Origin: Ulvibacter antarcticus
Lineage (GTDB): Bacteria > Bacteroidota > Bacteroidia > Flavobacteriales > Flavobacteriaceae
Reading direction: 5' to 3'
Assembly (NCBI RefSeq): GCF_003688405.1
Contig: NZ_REFC01000012.1
Location: 682,001-746,000, forward strand
Length of the DNA stretch: 64,000 bases
The notes beneath the pieces were generated by a model. It saw only the letters and a list, made by a program, of their open reading frames with translations, searched no databases and had not been told where the DNA came from. This document shows, one piece after another, positions 54,204 to 63,507 of this stretch. Within the stretch, counting starts at the first letter, position 1; every line of letters begins with the position of its first letter. A program made the translations under genes and the position numbers.

Positions 54204-54368
54204 CCATAACTACCAAAAGCCAAAATGCTTTGTTAAAAAGTGAATTGTAATTCCTCGTTTTAATCAAAATATGATTCGTGGGAACTATAAGACTGCGCTT
54301 TTAATTCTAAATGCTATAGTGATATTAGGTCACTCTTGGCACCACGATACATTTTCAAACCCTATAAA
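54204..54368 (+). repeat. attC-like repeat, degraded site M
   Basis: Left box CCATAAC (54204-54210), then a diverged left arm. The body has GTGAATTGTAATTCCTCGTTTTAATCAAAATATGATTCGTGGG in the order seen in sites C and F. The right end is GGCACCACGATACATTTTCAAACC, with the box altered to CTATAAA (54362-54368). Confidence 0.55.
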
Positions 54369-54442
54369 CACAATCTTACAAAACGTCTTGCCACACTTCT
54401 TAAAATAAATATGATTAATGTATTTTTGCAGCCGATTTAAAG

Positions 54443-56311
54443 ATGGGAATTATGAAAGACATTAAAATGCTTAGTTATATTAAAGATGTATTAGAAAATA
54501 TACCAACTGGCTGGTTAAGTATAACAACCCATCGGCTAGATATTTATGATGAAAAGTTGGCGAAAACTCAATTTCTAGAGCAGTTCGAAATCTTATTTAA
54601 TAGTAATAATTCTGAATCTTCGGCACTAAGTGAATTACCCACTGCTTACGACTATATTCGATTAGGGCATCCATTATCTTGTGTATTAGAATGGGGAATT
54701 GCTCACTTAAACAGTCTAAATCCAAAAAATGTAATAAGTTTTTCATCAAAGACAATTCCTATTTTGGCAATTTTAAGAAAAAATTTATTAGAAAATAAAA
54801 GCACTCAAATTTTTTATACAGGTAAATTACCTGATTATTTTGATGTTGATGTATTGCAAGGTGTTTATGGTTATAAATTTGATTTAAAGCATGTTGAGAA
54901 AGTAGAAGAGATTTCTTTCCCTGATAGCTATCGCGATAACGGCAGTACCATCTTCATTTCACAACAAGAGAAAATTGGTAAGTATAATCTCAATTCTAAT
55001 ATTGACTTTTTCATCAGTCTTAATGCTCATCTTGGAAGTATATTAGTAGTAAATGGTGAACAAAATGAAAGTTATATTTCAGACCTTCAACATGTAAGAA
55101 GAAGAGAGACTATTGCAATGACGCCAGCCAATTCGCTTGCTGCTTTAAGGTTGCTAATAGCGCAATCTTCTTTTGATACTAAGAAAACTAATGTGGAGGC
55201 AAACAAAATACTTGTCTTAGATTCAATTAATGACATTACTGGTACGAACACTAAGGTACTAGTGGCTTCTAGTGGACTGTCTATACAATATGCTATTTTG
55301 ATGGGGCTCATTCACGATGCCATAGTAAATCACAAAGGAAAGGCCATCAAAATTATTGTTCCTCCTAATTGTTATGGTGGAACAAATGATCAAGCAAGAC
55401 GAGTTGCAGCTTGCCTGGATAATGTTGAAGTGGTAGATTTACTTGTTGATGGTGATAATGAAATGGTGCAAAGTATTGATTCCGTTTTAAAAAATATAGC
55501 CAACGAAGATGCTGTTCCATTCATAATTGCTGAAATTCCAACAAACCCTAGAGTTGAAGTTCCAGATCTTGAAAAATTAAAAGATGTTTTAAGAAAAGAA
55601 CGTAAAACAAGCAAAGGTGAAATTGCCATTGATCCAGTTTTTATTTTAGATCAAACATTTTGTCCTAATGTACACTTTTTAGGAGAAGGTGAAATTCTCT
55701 CAACAGTTAAGACCATTTCATTTGCTAGTGGTTCGAAATTTCCAAGTGGTGGGTTATGTACTGCCGGCTACTGTGTAGGAAATAAAAAAGCTGAAGCTTT
55801 GATGGAAAAAATAGAAATTCACCTAAGACTTTGCGATAACGAGGCTACAAATCTTCAAATTGAAATATTAGCAAAACAATTGCCTACAATGAATCAAAGA
55901 ATTAAGGACGCTTATAAGAATACACGTGATTTAGTAAACTTCATCCACGATACTTTACCAGAGGCTAAAATCAATTTTGTTTCAGAAGAATTGGCAAAAA
56001 AAGGATTTACCCCATCTGTGTTTTCCTTAGATCTTCCCACTAAAGGTAATACTGATCAAGAAAAAGAATCTTATAAAAGAGAGTTAAATCATAAACTAAT
56101 CAATTTAATGATTACAGAAATCCCCAATGAAAGTAAGTTCTGTGTGAGCTATGGGCAGTTAAACGGGTGTTATTGGACCATACCAGCAACATCTACTCAA
56201 GGGACGACTAAAGAAGGAGACAAAGATTATATCGTCCGAGTATCACTTTCTCCCAATCTGGATTTGGAGCTTCATAAAAAAGTATTTTTAGATTTTGTTA
56301 GTACAATTTGA
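54443..56311 (+). CDS. PLP-dependent Cys/Met-metabolism-like enzyme (622 aa)
   Basis: A 622-residue protein with a unique N-terminal part of about 200 residues and a fold-type I aminotransferase domain. The core has VASSGLSIQYAILMGL, FIIAEIPTNPRVEVPD and SFASGSKFPSGGLCTAGY with the probable PLP-binding lysine in SGSKF. This resembles the long cystathionine-gamma-synthase-like proteins of fungi (STR2 type), larger than bacterial MetB/MetC (about 380-400 aa). The reaction is uncertain: a trans-sulfuration or gamma-lyase step is likely from the family. Large for a cassette; lies between sites M and N. Confidence 0.8.
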   Translation: MGIMKDIKMLSYIKDVLENIPTGWLSITTHRLDIYDEKLAKTQFLEQFEILFNSNNSESSALSELPTAYDYIRLGHPLSCVLEWGIAHLNSLNPKNVISFSSKTIPILAILRKNLLENKSTQIFYTGKLPDYFDVDVLQGVYGYKFDLKHVEKVEEISFPDSYRDNGSTIFISQQEKIGKYNLNSNIDFFISLNAHLGSILVVNGEQNESYISDLQHVRRRETIAMTPANSLAALRLLIAQSSFDTKKTNVEANKILVLDSINDITGTNTKVLVASSGLSIQYAILMGLIHDAIVNHKGKAIKIIVPPNCYGGTNDQARRVAACLDNVEVVDLLVDGDNEMVQSIDSVLKNIANEDAVPFIIAEIPTNPRVEVPDLEKLKDVLRKERKTSKGEIAIDPVFILDQTFCPNVHFLGEGEILSTVKTISFASGSKFPSGGLCTAGYCVGNKKAEALMEKIEIHLRLCDNEATNLQIEILAKQLPTMNQRIKDAYKNTRDLVNFIHDTLPEAKINFVSEELAKKGFTPSVFSLDLPTKGNTDQEKESYKRELNHKLINLMITEIPNESKFCVSYGQLNGCYWTIPATSTQGTTKEGDKDYIVRVSLSPNLDLELHKKVFLDFVSTI

Positions 56312-56806
56312 TGAAGGAAAGGCAGACGATAATAAGCTCACAACTTATTCCTATTATTAAGTAGTTTTTTAACCGTTAAGCTTTGCTAGTAGCTAATAAC
56401 TCAGTGCCTCAAGATGACACCCGTTTTGACTTAGAATATTAAAATACCAGTATTCCATCCATATAATTAATTATCATTTATATTCGGACTATTACATAGA
56501 ACTAGCTTTTCTTCCCCGAGCATCGGGATAACTTAGATTTTAGAAATCAAGTCGAAACGAGTTTTGATGGCAGTAGCGGCTGTAATACTGATCTTCTTTA
56601 GGCAAGCATAGGCTGCAACAAGCCCCACAATTATCAAAGCAAAACAACTCTAACCACCATTAATAATTCTGATAGTGAGTTGGTTGTTGAAAAACATATT
56701 TAATTCTTTTATTTTTGAAAAAGGAGTATAATACTTAAAAAATAGGGTTGAAACCCCCGTATTTTAATCAAGAAGAATCTCTAATTTTAATGTTTAACTA
56801 AATAAA
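56312..56806. other. Spacer with degraded attC-like site N
   Basis: Nothing coding is seen in this 495-base gap. The repeat remnant is entered separately. The last 100 bases are AT-rich and should hold the promoter of the small exported protein. Confidence 0.45.
56463..56658 (+). repeat. attC-like repeat, degraded site N
   Basis: Pieces shared with site C are CTTTTCTTCCCCGAGCATCGGGATAAC, AAGTCGAAACGAGTTTTGATGGC and the end GCCCCACAATTATC followed by AAACAACTCTAACC. The boxes are too decayed to give seven-base pairs. Confidence 0.4.
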
Positions 56807-57175
56807 TTGATAAAGTATATAAAATACCTGATTTCCTTTCTTCTAATCTTCGGTCTGACGGTTAGCGAAGGCACTGCATACACTCGCATAAATTCTTCAG
56901 ACTATCATCAAGTTTCGTACGTCACCACTCGAAAAGAATTAAGCCGCAAACATTCAAAATTGTATGTTTTTGCAAGACAATTTCTTTCAGAAAAAGTAAT
57001 CATTTCAGTTATTACATATTGCAATCTACGCGATGTACATAGTAATCAAATTCAAACTATTTTGAAATTACATATTGAGTTTTTTAGAACAATAAATTCA
57101 ATGATTGCTCAACGTGTTTTTTTAAATAAAAAATTCATTTCCAGTAACCAATATTCAAGTCTATACATAGCTTAG
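56807..57175 (+). CDS. Small exported protein of unknown function
   Basis: A 122-residue frame, apparently starting with TTG at 56807. It has an N-terminal signal-like segment (IKYLISFLLIFGLTVSEGTAYT) and a soluble part with RKELSRKHSKLYVFARQFLSEK, basic and helical. I have a vague memory of similar small proteins near efflux genes in flavobacteria, but cannot name a family. The start is uncertain. Confidence 0.5.
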   Translation: MIKYIKYLISFLLIFGLTVSEGTAYTRINSSDYHQVSYVTTRKELSRKHSKLYVFARQFLSEKVIISVITYCNLRDVHSNQIQTILKLHIEFFRTINSMIAQRVFLNKKFISSNQYSSLYIA

Positions 57176-57256
57176 AACAGATTTTAGTTCTACGCGAACA
57201 TGCACTTAGCTGCATAGAATGATAACACAAATGTCTAATCATTTATCATTACTAAA

Positions 57257-57439
57257 ATGTATAAACAAAAGAATAAAACATATTTGGAGAAATCCAAAAC
57301 TTTCGCTTATTGGATAAAAAGAAAACTTATTTTAATCATTACCGCATTCATGCTAGGAATGTCTAATTCGATGTATGATGAAGATAAAATGATTAATGGA
57401 GATCAATATTACACAGAACAAGAACAGAAAAAAGATTAA
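57257..57439 (+). CDS. Small single-helix membrane protein (60 aa)
   Basis: A 60-residue protein with a basic N terminus, one membrane helix (about 25-42, KRKLILIITAFMLGMSN) and an acidic tail SMYDEDKMINGDQYYTE. Too short for a family assignment; the GMSNSMYDEDKM context is protein-like and recalls short flavobacterial proteins. It lies between the exported protein and site O. Confidence 0.5.
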   Translation: MYKQKNKTYLEKSKTFAYWIKRKLILIITAFMLGMSNSMYDEDKMINGDQYYTEQEQKKD

Positions 57440-57461
57440 TATAAGTACTTATAAAAAACAT

Positions 57462-57580
57462 GTTTTGTGAAAAATTGAATTGAAACTCCTAATTTTAATC
57501 AAAATATGATTCATTGGAGAAACTGAGTAACGATGCTTTTTTTTCTGAAGTGCGGGATCTCATATCCTAAACAATTTAAT
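57462..57580 (+). repeat. attC-like repeat, degraded site O
   Basis: The common core GTGAAAAATTGAATTGAAACTCC and AATTTTAATCAAAATATGATTC is present, followed by a TTTCTGAAGTGCGGGATCTC stretch. Neither box can be defined. Confidence 0.45.
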
Positions 57581-57592
57581 AAAACAGTTTAA

Positions 57593-58309
57593 ATGACAGA
57601 GAAATCAGAAGATTTAGATACTTATCTAGATAATCATTACATACACCGAAGTAATTGGTTAAGAGCTGCTGTTTTAGGAGCTAACGACGGAATTTTATCA
57701 ACCGCTAGTATTGCAATAGGAGTTTCTGCTGCCAGCGGAATTCGGGAGCCTATTATTCTGGCGACACTGGCGGGATTGGTTGCCGGGGCTTTATCCATGG
57801 CAGCCGGCGAATATGTTTCTGTAAGTTCACAAACAGACATTGAAAAAGCCGATATCGAACGAGAACGGCAAGAACTCGAAGAAATGCCGGAAGAAGAATT
57901 AAAAATGCTTGCAGAGATTTATGAAAAAAGAGGTCTGAAAAAAGAAACTGCCCTAAAAGTAGCTGAAGAATTAACAGAACATGATGTATTAGGAGCACAT
58001 ATTAGAGATGAATTAGGAATCAATGAAATAAGTCAGGCCAAACCAATGCAAGCTGCATTTGCTTCTGGTGCTGCCTTCACTGCCGGAGGAGTATTACCTT
58101 TAATTGTAACTATTTTTTTACCATTAGAAAGTATGGAGTATACATTATACGGTTTTGCTACTGCTTTTCTAATTATTCTAGGAGCATTGGCTGCAAAAAC
58201 GGGAGGATCAAGTATATTAAAGGCAATTTTACGGATTACATTCTGGGGTACTGTTGCAATGGGGTTAACTGCTTTAGTTGGACATTTATTTAATGTTAGT
58301 GTCGGATAA
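57593..58309 (+). CDS. VIT1/CCC1 family iron/manganese transporter
   Basis: A 238-residue protein with five membrane helices. The first-helix signature is SNWLRAAVLGANDGILSTASI and the second is GALSMAAGEYVSVSSQTDIEKADIERE. The cytoplasmic metal-binding region LEEMPEEELKMLAEIYEKRG has the characteristic glutamates. In plants and yeast the family moves Fe2+ or Mn2+ into vacuoles; in bacteria it exports them across the inner membrane. Length and motifs are normal. Confidence 0.93.
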   Translation: MTEKSEDLDTYLDNHYIHRSNWLRAAVLGANDGILSTASIAIGVSAASGIREPIILATLAGLVAGALSMAAGEYVSVSSQTDIEKADIERERQELEEMPEEELKMLAEIYEKRGLKKETALKVAEELTEHDVLGAHIRDELGINEISQAKPMQAAFASGAAFTAGGVLPLIVTIFLPLESMEYTLYGFATAFLIILGALAAKTGGSSILKAILRITFWGTVAMGLTALVGHLFNVSVG

Positions 58310-58359
58310 GCCTCCACGAACGATGAATACGTGCTATCATGTTTAAATAAAAATCTGGA

Positions 58360-59037
58360 TTAGAAAATTTTATAGAAAGTAGTGACAATAACACCTTCAC
58401 CATCATTTAACTTTACCGCCAATAATTGTTTTTCTTGTTTTATCTTGAAATTAAATGGTGGAGCTGATATGTTTAAACCACTATGTTTTTTTAGTCTAAT
58501 CCCCTGTCCTGAAACTATATCCTTATTGGGTGTAAAATCTCCTAGAGGTAGATGTTCTGTTAGAATTACATACTTAAAACTATATAATTTACTCAAAATA
58601 CTATTTACTTCAGCATTCGATAGATGCTGCAATACTTGTCTTAATAATACACAATCTCCGGAAGGCAAATCATCCGTTGCAATATCTAAACAATGGAATT
58701 CTAAATTTTTTGCTTTAAATTTTTCTTTGTTGTATGTGATAAGGTCTTTTACTATATCTACAGCGATATACTTTTTAGAATGCTTTACTAATTCTTTCCC
58801 AACATTAAAATCGCCACAACCCAGATCACATACTACAATAGCGCTTTGAAAAGAGGTTAGAAATGAAGTGAGAACTGTGATATATGGATTTACTAACTCA
58901 GTAAGATGCGATCCTTCTCCTGAATAAAAATGAGATTTGCCAGCACCCCAGAGTTTCATTTCATAAACCTGTTCCATAGCTTCTTTCGTTGGCCAGGGCT
59001 TCTTTATTCTTTTAGTGCCATTTTCTTTCTTATTCAT
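58360..59037 (-). CDS. Class I SAM-dependent methyltransferase
   Basis: A 225-residue methyltransferase. The SAM motif is AIVVCDLGCGDFNVGKELVKH, then KKYIAVDIVKDLI and the DLPSGDCVLLRQVLQHLSNAEV signature, where many small-molecule methyltransferases have the active-site region. The start WPTKEAMEQVYEMKLWGAGKSHFYSGEGSH is a recurrent opening. Cytoplasmic. Substrate unknown. It is convergent with the VIT gene, 50 bases away. Confidence 0.87.
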   Translation of the reverse strand: MNKKENGTKRIKKPWPTKEAMEQVYEMKLWGAGKSHFYSGEGSHLTELVNPYITVLTSFLTSFQSAIVVCDLGCGDFNVGKELVKHSKKYIAVDIVKDLITYNKEKFKAKNLEFHCLDIATDDLPSGDCVLLRQVLQHLSNAEVNSILSKLYSFKYVILTEHLPLGDFTPNKDIVSGQGIRLKKHSGLNISAPPFNFKIKQEKQLLAVKLNDGEGVIVTTFYKIF

Positions 59038-59344
59038 AATCAGACTAGTGAACTATAAAAATATGATTTAATGCATTCAAATTTAGTGATAAAAGAAACT
59101 ATCAAATTATAGTTTCTTACCAATACTCTAAAACTGATAACTCTTTATGTTTAAAACTTTTTACAGGATATACACAAATATTGGTTAATGCGAAATTGAA
59201 TTGAAATCCCTACTTTTAAATAATAAATACTTCGGAATAAATCGAACCTTCTTGCTTTTTTCCGGAAGCATCACAATCACGCGACACTGAATATTTTGCA
59301 GCAAAGAAATAATACCTAAATATTAAAACTAAAATCTTCAATAA
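59038..59344. other. Spacer with degraded attC-like site P
   Basis: This 307-base gap holds the leader of the methyltransferase, a decayed repeat and the leader of the peptidase gene. No gene is seen. Confidence 0.45.
59169..59320 (+). repeat. attC-like repeat, degraded site P
   Basis: The core GCGAAATTGAATTGAAATCCC and the later CTTCGGAATAAATCGAACCTTC and TTTCCGGAAGCATCACAATCACGCG follow the order of the long-form sites, but both end boxes are missing. It is the rightmost recognisable copy. Confidence 0.5.
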
Positions 59345-61561
59345 ATGAAAAGTTTAAAGAAATTCTTAATGGGGAATAAAAATGTTTTTAAAACCCTCGT
59401 GTTTATATGTTTTTTCTCTCTTAATTTTAACCTCAATGCTCAGATAAATTGGGCTAATGATGGTGATTCTTATTACAGTTTAGACAAAAATGAACTTGTT
59501 GCCTATACGCTCCCTAATAATGAAGCAAAAACAATCCTTTCAAAAGTGCAGCTCACTCCGGCAGGTAGGACAGAACCTATTAAGGTCGCTCATTTTACAT
59601 TTTCTTCAGATCAACAAAAAGTACTGTTGTTCACAAATACTCAAAAAGTCTGGAGACTTCACACCAAAGGTGACTATTGGGTTTTCAACTTTAAAACAAA
59701 TACGCTCACTCAAATAGGAAAAACCTTAGCTGCTTCATCTCTCATGTTTGCAAAATTCTCTCCAGATGGGAATTCTATCGCCTATGTTTCAGAATATAAT
59801 TTATACAGTGAAGATTACGCAACCGGTAAGATCCAACCTTTAACCAGCAATGGGACGGTTTCTTTAATAAATGGAACATTTGATTGGGCCTACGAGGAAG
59901 AATTTTCCTGTAGAGACGGATTTCGTTGGAGTCATGATAGTAAATCTATTGCTTATTGGCAAATCGATGCAAGCGCGATTAAGAAGTTTTATATGATTAA
60001 CAACACAGATTCTATATATTCACAATTAATCCCTCTAGAATACCCTAAAGTTGGTGAAAAGCCATCTGTATGTAGAGTTGGTGTTGTGAATCTTTCCGAC
60101 GCCAAAACCAATTGGATAAATGTGCCTGGAGATGCTTCTCAGAATTACTTAGTAAGAATGGAGTTTATTCCTTCAACCAACAATCTTTTAATCCAACAAT
60201 TAAACAGAAAACAAAATAAGAGTACATTATACATTGCAGATGCTTTAAAAGGAAACACTAAGATTATTCAGGAAGAATCGGACGAAGCATGGGTTGATCT
60301 ATTTCAAATTGGTGATCCATATCAAATTGATTACACCAATAATTTTAGTTTTTTGAAAGAAACGAAAAGCATTCTTTGGGCGTCTGAAAAAGATGGCTGG
60401 AGGCATTTATATCAAATTTCTTTAGAAGGAAAGCCTGAGACTCTAATAACAAAAGGCGAATACGATGTTATAGATCTAAAACATATCAATTTAAAAGAAG
60501 GATATGTTTACTATTTAGCTTCCCCGGATAATGCCACTCAAAAGTATTTATATAAATCTAAACTAAACGGAAAAGGAAAAAATGAATTAGTAAGTCCTGA
60601 AAGCTTAAAAGGAACTCATAATTATTCTTTTTCTGCTGATGGTACTTATGCATCACATACTTTCTCAAATCACTATACGCCGGAAACCAACGAAATAATA
60701 ACGGTTTCGAATCATAAGGCCTTGAATGAAGAAGAAAGTATTTTGAAAAGAGTAAAGGAATTGGAAGAAAAACCTACTGTTGAATTCATTAAAATAAAAA
60801 CCGCCGACAATATTGAAATGGACGGGTGGATGGTAAAACCAAGCAATTTTGATCCTAAGAAAAAATATCCAGTAGTATTTTATGTTTATTCTGAACCTGC
60901 CGGTGCTACCGTAAATGACATCTATAGAGCCGGTCAAAATGGACTGTATGTAGGTGATATGGCGGAAGATGGGTACATCTACATTTCACTAGACAACAGG
61001 GGAACTCCAGCTCCGAAAGGACGAGCATGGCGAAAATCAATTTACAGAAAAATTGGTGTAATTAATATAAACGATCAGGCTATGGCAGCCAAAGAAATTT
61101 TGAAATGGGACTTTGTTGATGCAGAACGAGTTGCCGTTTGGGGTTGGAGCGGCGGAGGATCTGCTACATTAAATTTGATGTTTCAACATCCGGAGATATA
61201 CAAAACAGGGATTTCAATAGCTGCTGTCGCTAATCAGCTAACATATGATAACATTTATCAGGAACGTTATATGGGTTTACCTCAGGAAAATATGGAAGAT
61301 TTTGTAGCAGGTTCTCCCATTACTTATGCCAAAAATTTAGAAGGAAATTTACTTTATATTCATGGAACTGGAGATGATAATGTCCATTATCAAAATGCCG
61401 AACTCTTATTGAATGAATTAATAAAATACAACAAGCAATTTCAGTTTATGCCTTATCCGAACAGAGCTCATGGAATTTATGAAGGAGAAGGAACAAGAAA
61501 ACATTTGTCAACTTTATACACCAATTATTTAAAACTTCATTGTCCGCCTGGAGGAAGATAG
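59345..61561 (+). CDS. S9 family peptidase, dipeptidyl-peptidase IV type
   Basis: A 738-residue exported enzyme with a signal sequence (about 15-32, LVFICFFSLNFNLNAQ). An N-terminal beta-propeller (about 40-480, with KFSPDGNSIAYV and WSHDSKSIAYWQ blades) is followed by an alpha/beta-hydrolase domain. The nucleophile is in VWGWSGGGSATLN, the Asp in IHGTGDDNVHYQN and the His in NRAHGIYEG. The EE pair binding the N terminus is seen as AYEEEFSC. It should cut X-Pro dipeptides. Confidence 0.95.
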   Translation: MKSLKKFLMGNKNVFKTLVFICFFSLNFNLNAQINWANDGDSYYSLDKNELVAYTLPNNEAKTILSKVQLTPAGRTEPIKVAHFTFSSDQQKVLLFTNTQKVWRLHTKGDYWVFNFKTNTLTQIGKTLAASSLMFAKFSPDGNSIAYVSEYNLYSEDYATGKIQPLTSNGTVSLINGTFDWAYEEEFSCRDGFRWSHDSKSIAYWQIDASAIKKFYMINNTDSIYSQLIPLEYPKVGEKPSVCRVGVVNLSDAKTNWINVPGDASQNYLVRMEFIPSTNNLLIQQLNRKQNKSTLYIADALKGNTKIIQEESDEAWVDLFQIGDPYQIDYTNNFSFLKETKSILWASEKDGWRHLYQISLEGKPETLITKGEYDVIDLKHINLKEGYVYYLASPDNATQKYLYKSKLNGKGKNELVSPESLKGTHNYSFSADGTYASHTFSNHYTPETNEIITVSNHKALNEEESILKRVKELEEKPTVEFIKIKTADNIEMDGWMVKPSNFDPKKKYPVVFYVYSEPAGATVNDIYRAGQNGLYVGDMAEDGYIYISLDNRGTPAPKGRAWRKSIYRKIGVININDQAMAAKEILKWDFVDAERVAVWGWSGGGSATLNLMFQHPEIYKTGISIAAVANQLTYDNIYQERYMGLPQENMEDFVAGSPITYAKNLEGNLLYIHGTGDDNVHYQNAELLLNELIKYNKQFQFMPYPNRAHGIYEGEGTRKHLSTLYTNYLKLHCPPGGR

Positions 61562-61624
61562 GTTTTGGTAAAAGTGGTGTATTGAAAAAGAGTAATTAGA
61601 CTGGTTAATATTATAGCATAAATT

Positions 61625-61990
61625 ATGAAAACAACACCCGAACACGATGAACGGATCGCAAAAATGACATTCTCTTCTGTTTATCCGCACTACATAACAA
61701 AAGTCGAAAAGAAAGGGGGAACATTAGAAGAGTTGCATCAAGTGATTGAGTGGCTTACTGGTTTTAGTAAAAACAAATTACAAGAACTAATAGATGACAA
61801 GGTAACATTCGAAACATTCTTTCAGAAAGCAAAATTAAATCCGAACGCACACTTAATTAAAGGTGTCATCTGTGGCTATCGAATAGAAGAGATTCAAACC
61901 CCATTGACTCGACATGTAAGGTACTTGGATAAACTAGTGGATGAATTAGCGAAAAGACGTAAAATGGAAAAGATCTTAAGGGTTGAGTAA
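61625..61990 (+). CDS. DUF2200 family protein
   Basis: A 121-residue protein matching DUF2200, starting [22 protein letters not shown] with [34 protein letters not shown] at the end. The family is widespread, cytoplasmic and of unknown function. Length is normal. It is 63 bases after the peptidase gene, and it may be transcribed separately. Confidence 0.92.
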   Translation: MKTTPEHDERIAKMTFSSVYPHYITKVEKKGGTLEELHQVIEWLTGFSKNKLQELIDDKVTFETFFQKAKLNPNAHLIKGVICGYRIEEIQTPLTRHVRYLDKLVDELAKRRKMEKILRVE

Positions 61991-62070
61991 CTTTTACCTT
62001 ATTAATTGTACAAAGAATCAATTGAAATCGCAGTATAATAATTTATATAAAACAAATAAAAACTAGAACT

Positions 62071-62538
62071 ATGGACTTTCAAATTTCAGCCTTAGACGAC
62101 ACTATATTTCATGCTTTTTTTAAGCTGAACGACACTGAACTAGAAAAAATAGGTGGAAAAAGAATGATCGTAGATGAAAATCCCGGATATCCATGTAGAG
62201 TTAGCTTGGAAGACGCTGAGATAGGAGAAAAAATTATTTTAATTCCGTTTGAACATCACAAAACACAAAGTCCGTATCAAGCTAAAGGTCCAATTTTTAT
62301 TAGAGAGGGGATAAAAACAAAGACATTAAAGAAAAATGAAATTCCGAAAATGTTAGATCATAGACTGCTTTCATTTCGTGGATACGACAAAAATGGATTT
62401 ATGAAATCTGCAATTACTGAAAAAGGAAATGAGACTAAACAAATCATTGAAAAAATATTTCAGAAAAAAGAAATACAATATATTCATATCCACAATTCAA
62501 GTCCGGGATGTTATAACTGTCAGGTGACTAGAATTTAA
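62071..62538 (+). CDS. DUF1203 family protein
   Basis: A 155-residue protein recognised by the segment NPGYPCRVSLEDAEIGEKIILIPFEHH and the later SPYQAKGPIFIREG and HDHRLL-like region LDHRLLSFRGYD, then IHIHNSSPGCYNCQV. The family is of unknown function; the Cys/His tail suggests a metal site. It is followed after seven bases by a lipoprotein gene. Confidence 0.9.
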   Translation: MDFQISALDDTIFHAFFKLNDTELEKIGGKRMIVDENPGYPCRVSLEDAEIGEKIILIPFEHHKTQSPYQAKGPIFIREGIKTKTLKKNEIPKMLDHRLLSFRGYDKNGFMKSAITEKGNETKQIIEKIFQKKEIQYIHIHNSSPGCYNCQVTRI

Positions 62539-62545
62539 TAGGGGC

Positions 62546-63049
62546 ATGAATTTAAAGATACATTTATTAATTTTTTCATTAATAATCCTATCATGTAATG
62601 ATGAGGAAAAAAAAGTATTCCTTGTCCCTGAAAATGCAGTTGAATTAATTTCTGGCGATACTATAAAAACCTGGAAAATAGCTAAGCGATTCAATGACGG
62701 ACACAGGATGAACATGGGCGATTGCTTTTTAAGCTATAGGGTTTCTTATTCTCGGAATTCGAATATGAGAGATAATAGTTCTGAAAATATCGACTGTGGT
62801 GAGTCACTCGAAGCAAATTGGCAGCTTATAACCAACAAAAACGGTGGTTTCATTAAATTAACAGGAGATAATCTATCCGAACTATTAAATATAGATGAGA
62901 GTTACAAATATTTCAAGATAAAAGCACTGTCTCAAAATGAACTAGTGCTGCAGTTCAAACACAAGCAGTTTTCAAACAAATCGACAATAATTGTGGATCA
63001 TCTAGTTCCTGAAAATGTTCTGGTGGAAGATCGCGATTTTCACAATTAG
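62546..63049 (+). CDS. Lipocalin-like lipoprotein of unknown function
   Basis: A 167-residue lipoprotein (lipobox LIILSC, Cys17) with a GDTIKTWKIAKRFNDGHRMNMGDCFLS segment; the form of a short strand, a cysteine near 60 and later NLSELLNIDES and VLQFKHKQF suggest a lipocalin-like barrel. No closer family is recognised. Same strand as DUF1203, seven bases downstream. Confidence 0.75.
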   Translation: MNLKIHLLIFSLIILSCNDEEKKVFLVPENAVELISGDTIKTWKIAKRFNDGHRMNMGDCFLSYRVSYSRNSNMRDNSSENIDCGESLEANWQLITNKNGGFIKLTGDNLSELLNIDESYKYFKIKALSQNELVLQFKHKQFSNKSTIIVDHLVPENVLVEDRDFHN

Positions 63050-63099
63050 TAAAATGATGCTCACTGCTTAAAAATATAAAGTTGTTGAGTAAAATTCGG

Positions 63100-63507
63100 T
63101 TATGTTGTTTCAAAAGAATTCACTATTGAAATTAGCTCGCCGGGCTTTATGGGTTTAATTATATAGTCTGAAACTTCAGAAATACTTTTAGCTCTAAGTA
63201 TATCACTGGAGTCTACTGAAGAAGAAACCATATAAATTAGTATCTTTTTTCCTACTCTTGGTTTAATTTTAATATATTCTTCCATGAATTGAAATCCATC
63301 CATTATAGGCATATTAATATCCAATAAAATGATGTCTGGAAGTTTTGCACTATCATCAAGATTTCTAATTAGGAAATCTAAAGCCTCTTCACCATCCGAA
63401 AAAGCGATAATTTCTTTAGCTAAATTGTAAGCTTGAATTGTTTTTGAAATTGTGTATTGATAAATGTTATCATCATCAATAACACAAATATTATAAAGGT
63501 TTTTCAT
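63100..63507 (-). CDS. Response regulator, receiver domain only
   Basis: I start at 63507 (MKNLYNICVIDDDN), giving 135 residues; an ATG four codons earlier is possible. A single receiver domain: acidic pocket VIDDD, phospho-acceptor in IILLDINMPIMDG, and the lysine in YIIKPIKPGEL. No output domain. Its start overlaps the end of the kinase gene, so they are translationally coupled; the type is Rcp/CheY-like, common with PAS-kinases. Confidence 0.9.
   Translation of the reverse strand: MKNLYNICVIDDDNIYQYTISKTIQAYNLAKEIIAFSDGEEALDFLIRNLDDSAKLPDIILLDINMPIMDGFQFMEEYIKIKPRVGKKILIYMVSSSVDSSDILRAKSISEVSDYIIKPIKPGELISIVNSFETT

Larger units (their letters stand above)
28685..59320 (+). mobile_element. 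Orphan integron-like cassette array (CALIN-type) without integrase
   Basis: Sixteen direct repeats (A-P), all in the same orientation, separate single genes or small gene groups. They are well preserved from 28.7 to 43.4 kb and decay further right. Each good copy starts with a 7-bp box ending AAC, continues with a related AACGAATATGCAATCATGGC stretch, and ends with CCACGATTATTATACAAACCCG followed by TTRRRY-like bases. The two ends are imperfect inverted complements. Unit-specific pairing of the boxes is what integron cassettes show. Most genes lie plus, just before a repeat. No integrase, attI or transposase is in the window. The right part (after 54.4 kb) is assigned with less certainty. Confidence 0.7.

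Noticed and set aside
28685-59320. The repeats as MITEs or insertion-sequence remnants
   Set aside because: No target duplication is visible, the copies are all in one orientation, and boxes pair across a gene unit instead of within a repeat. The MITE idea remains the main alternative for the degraded copies.
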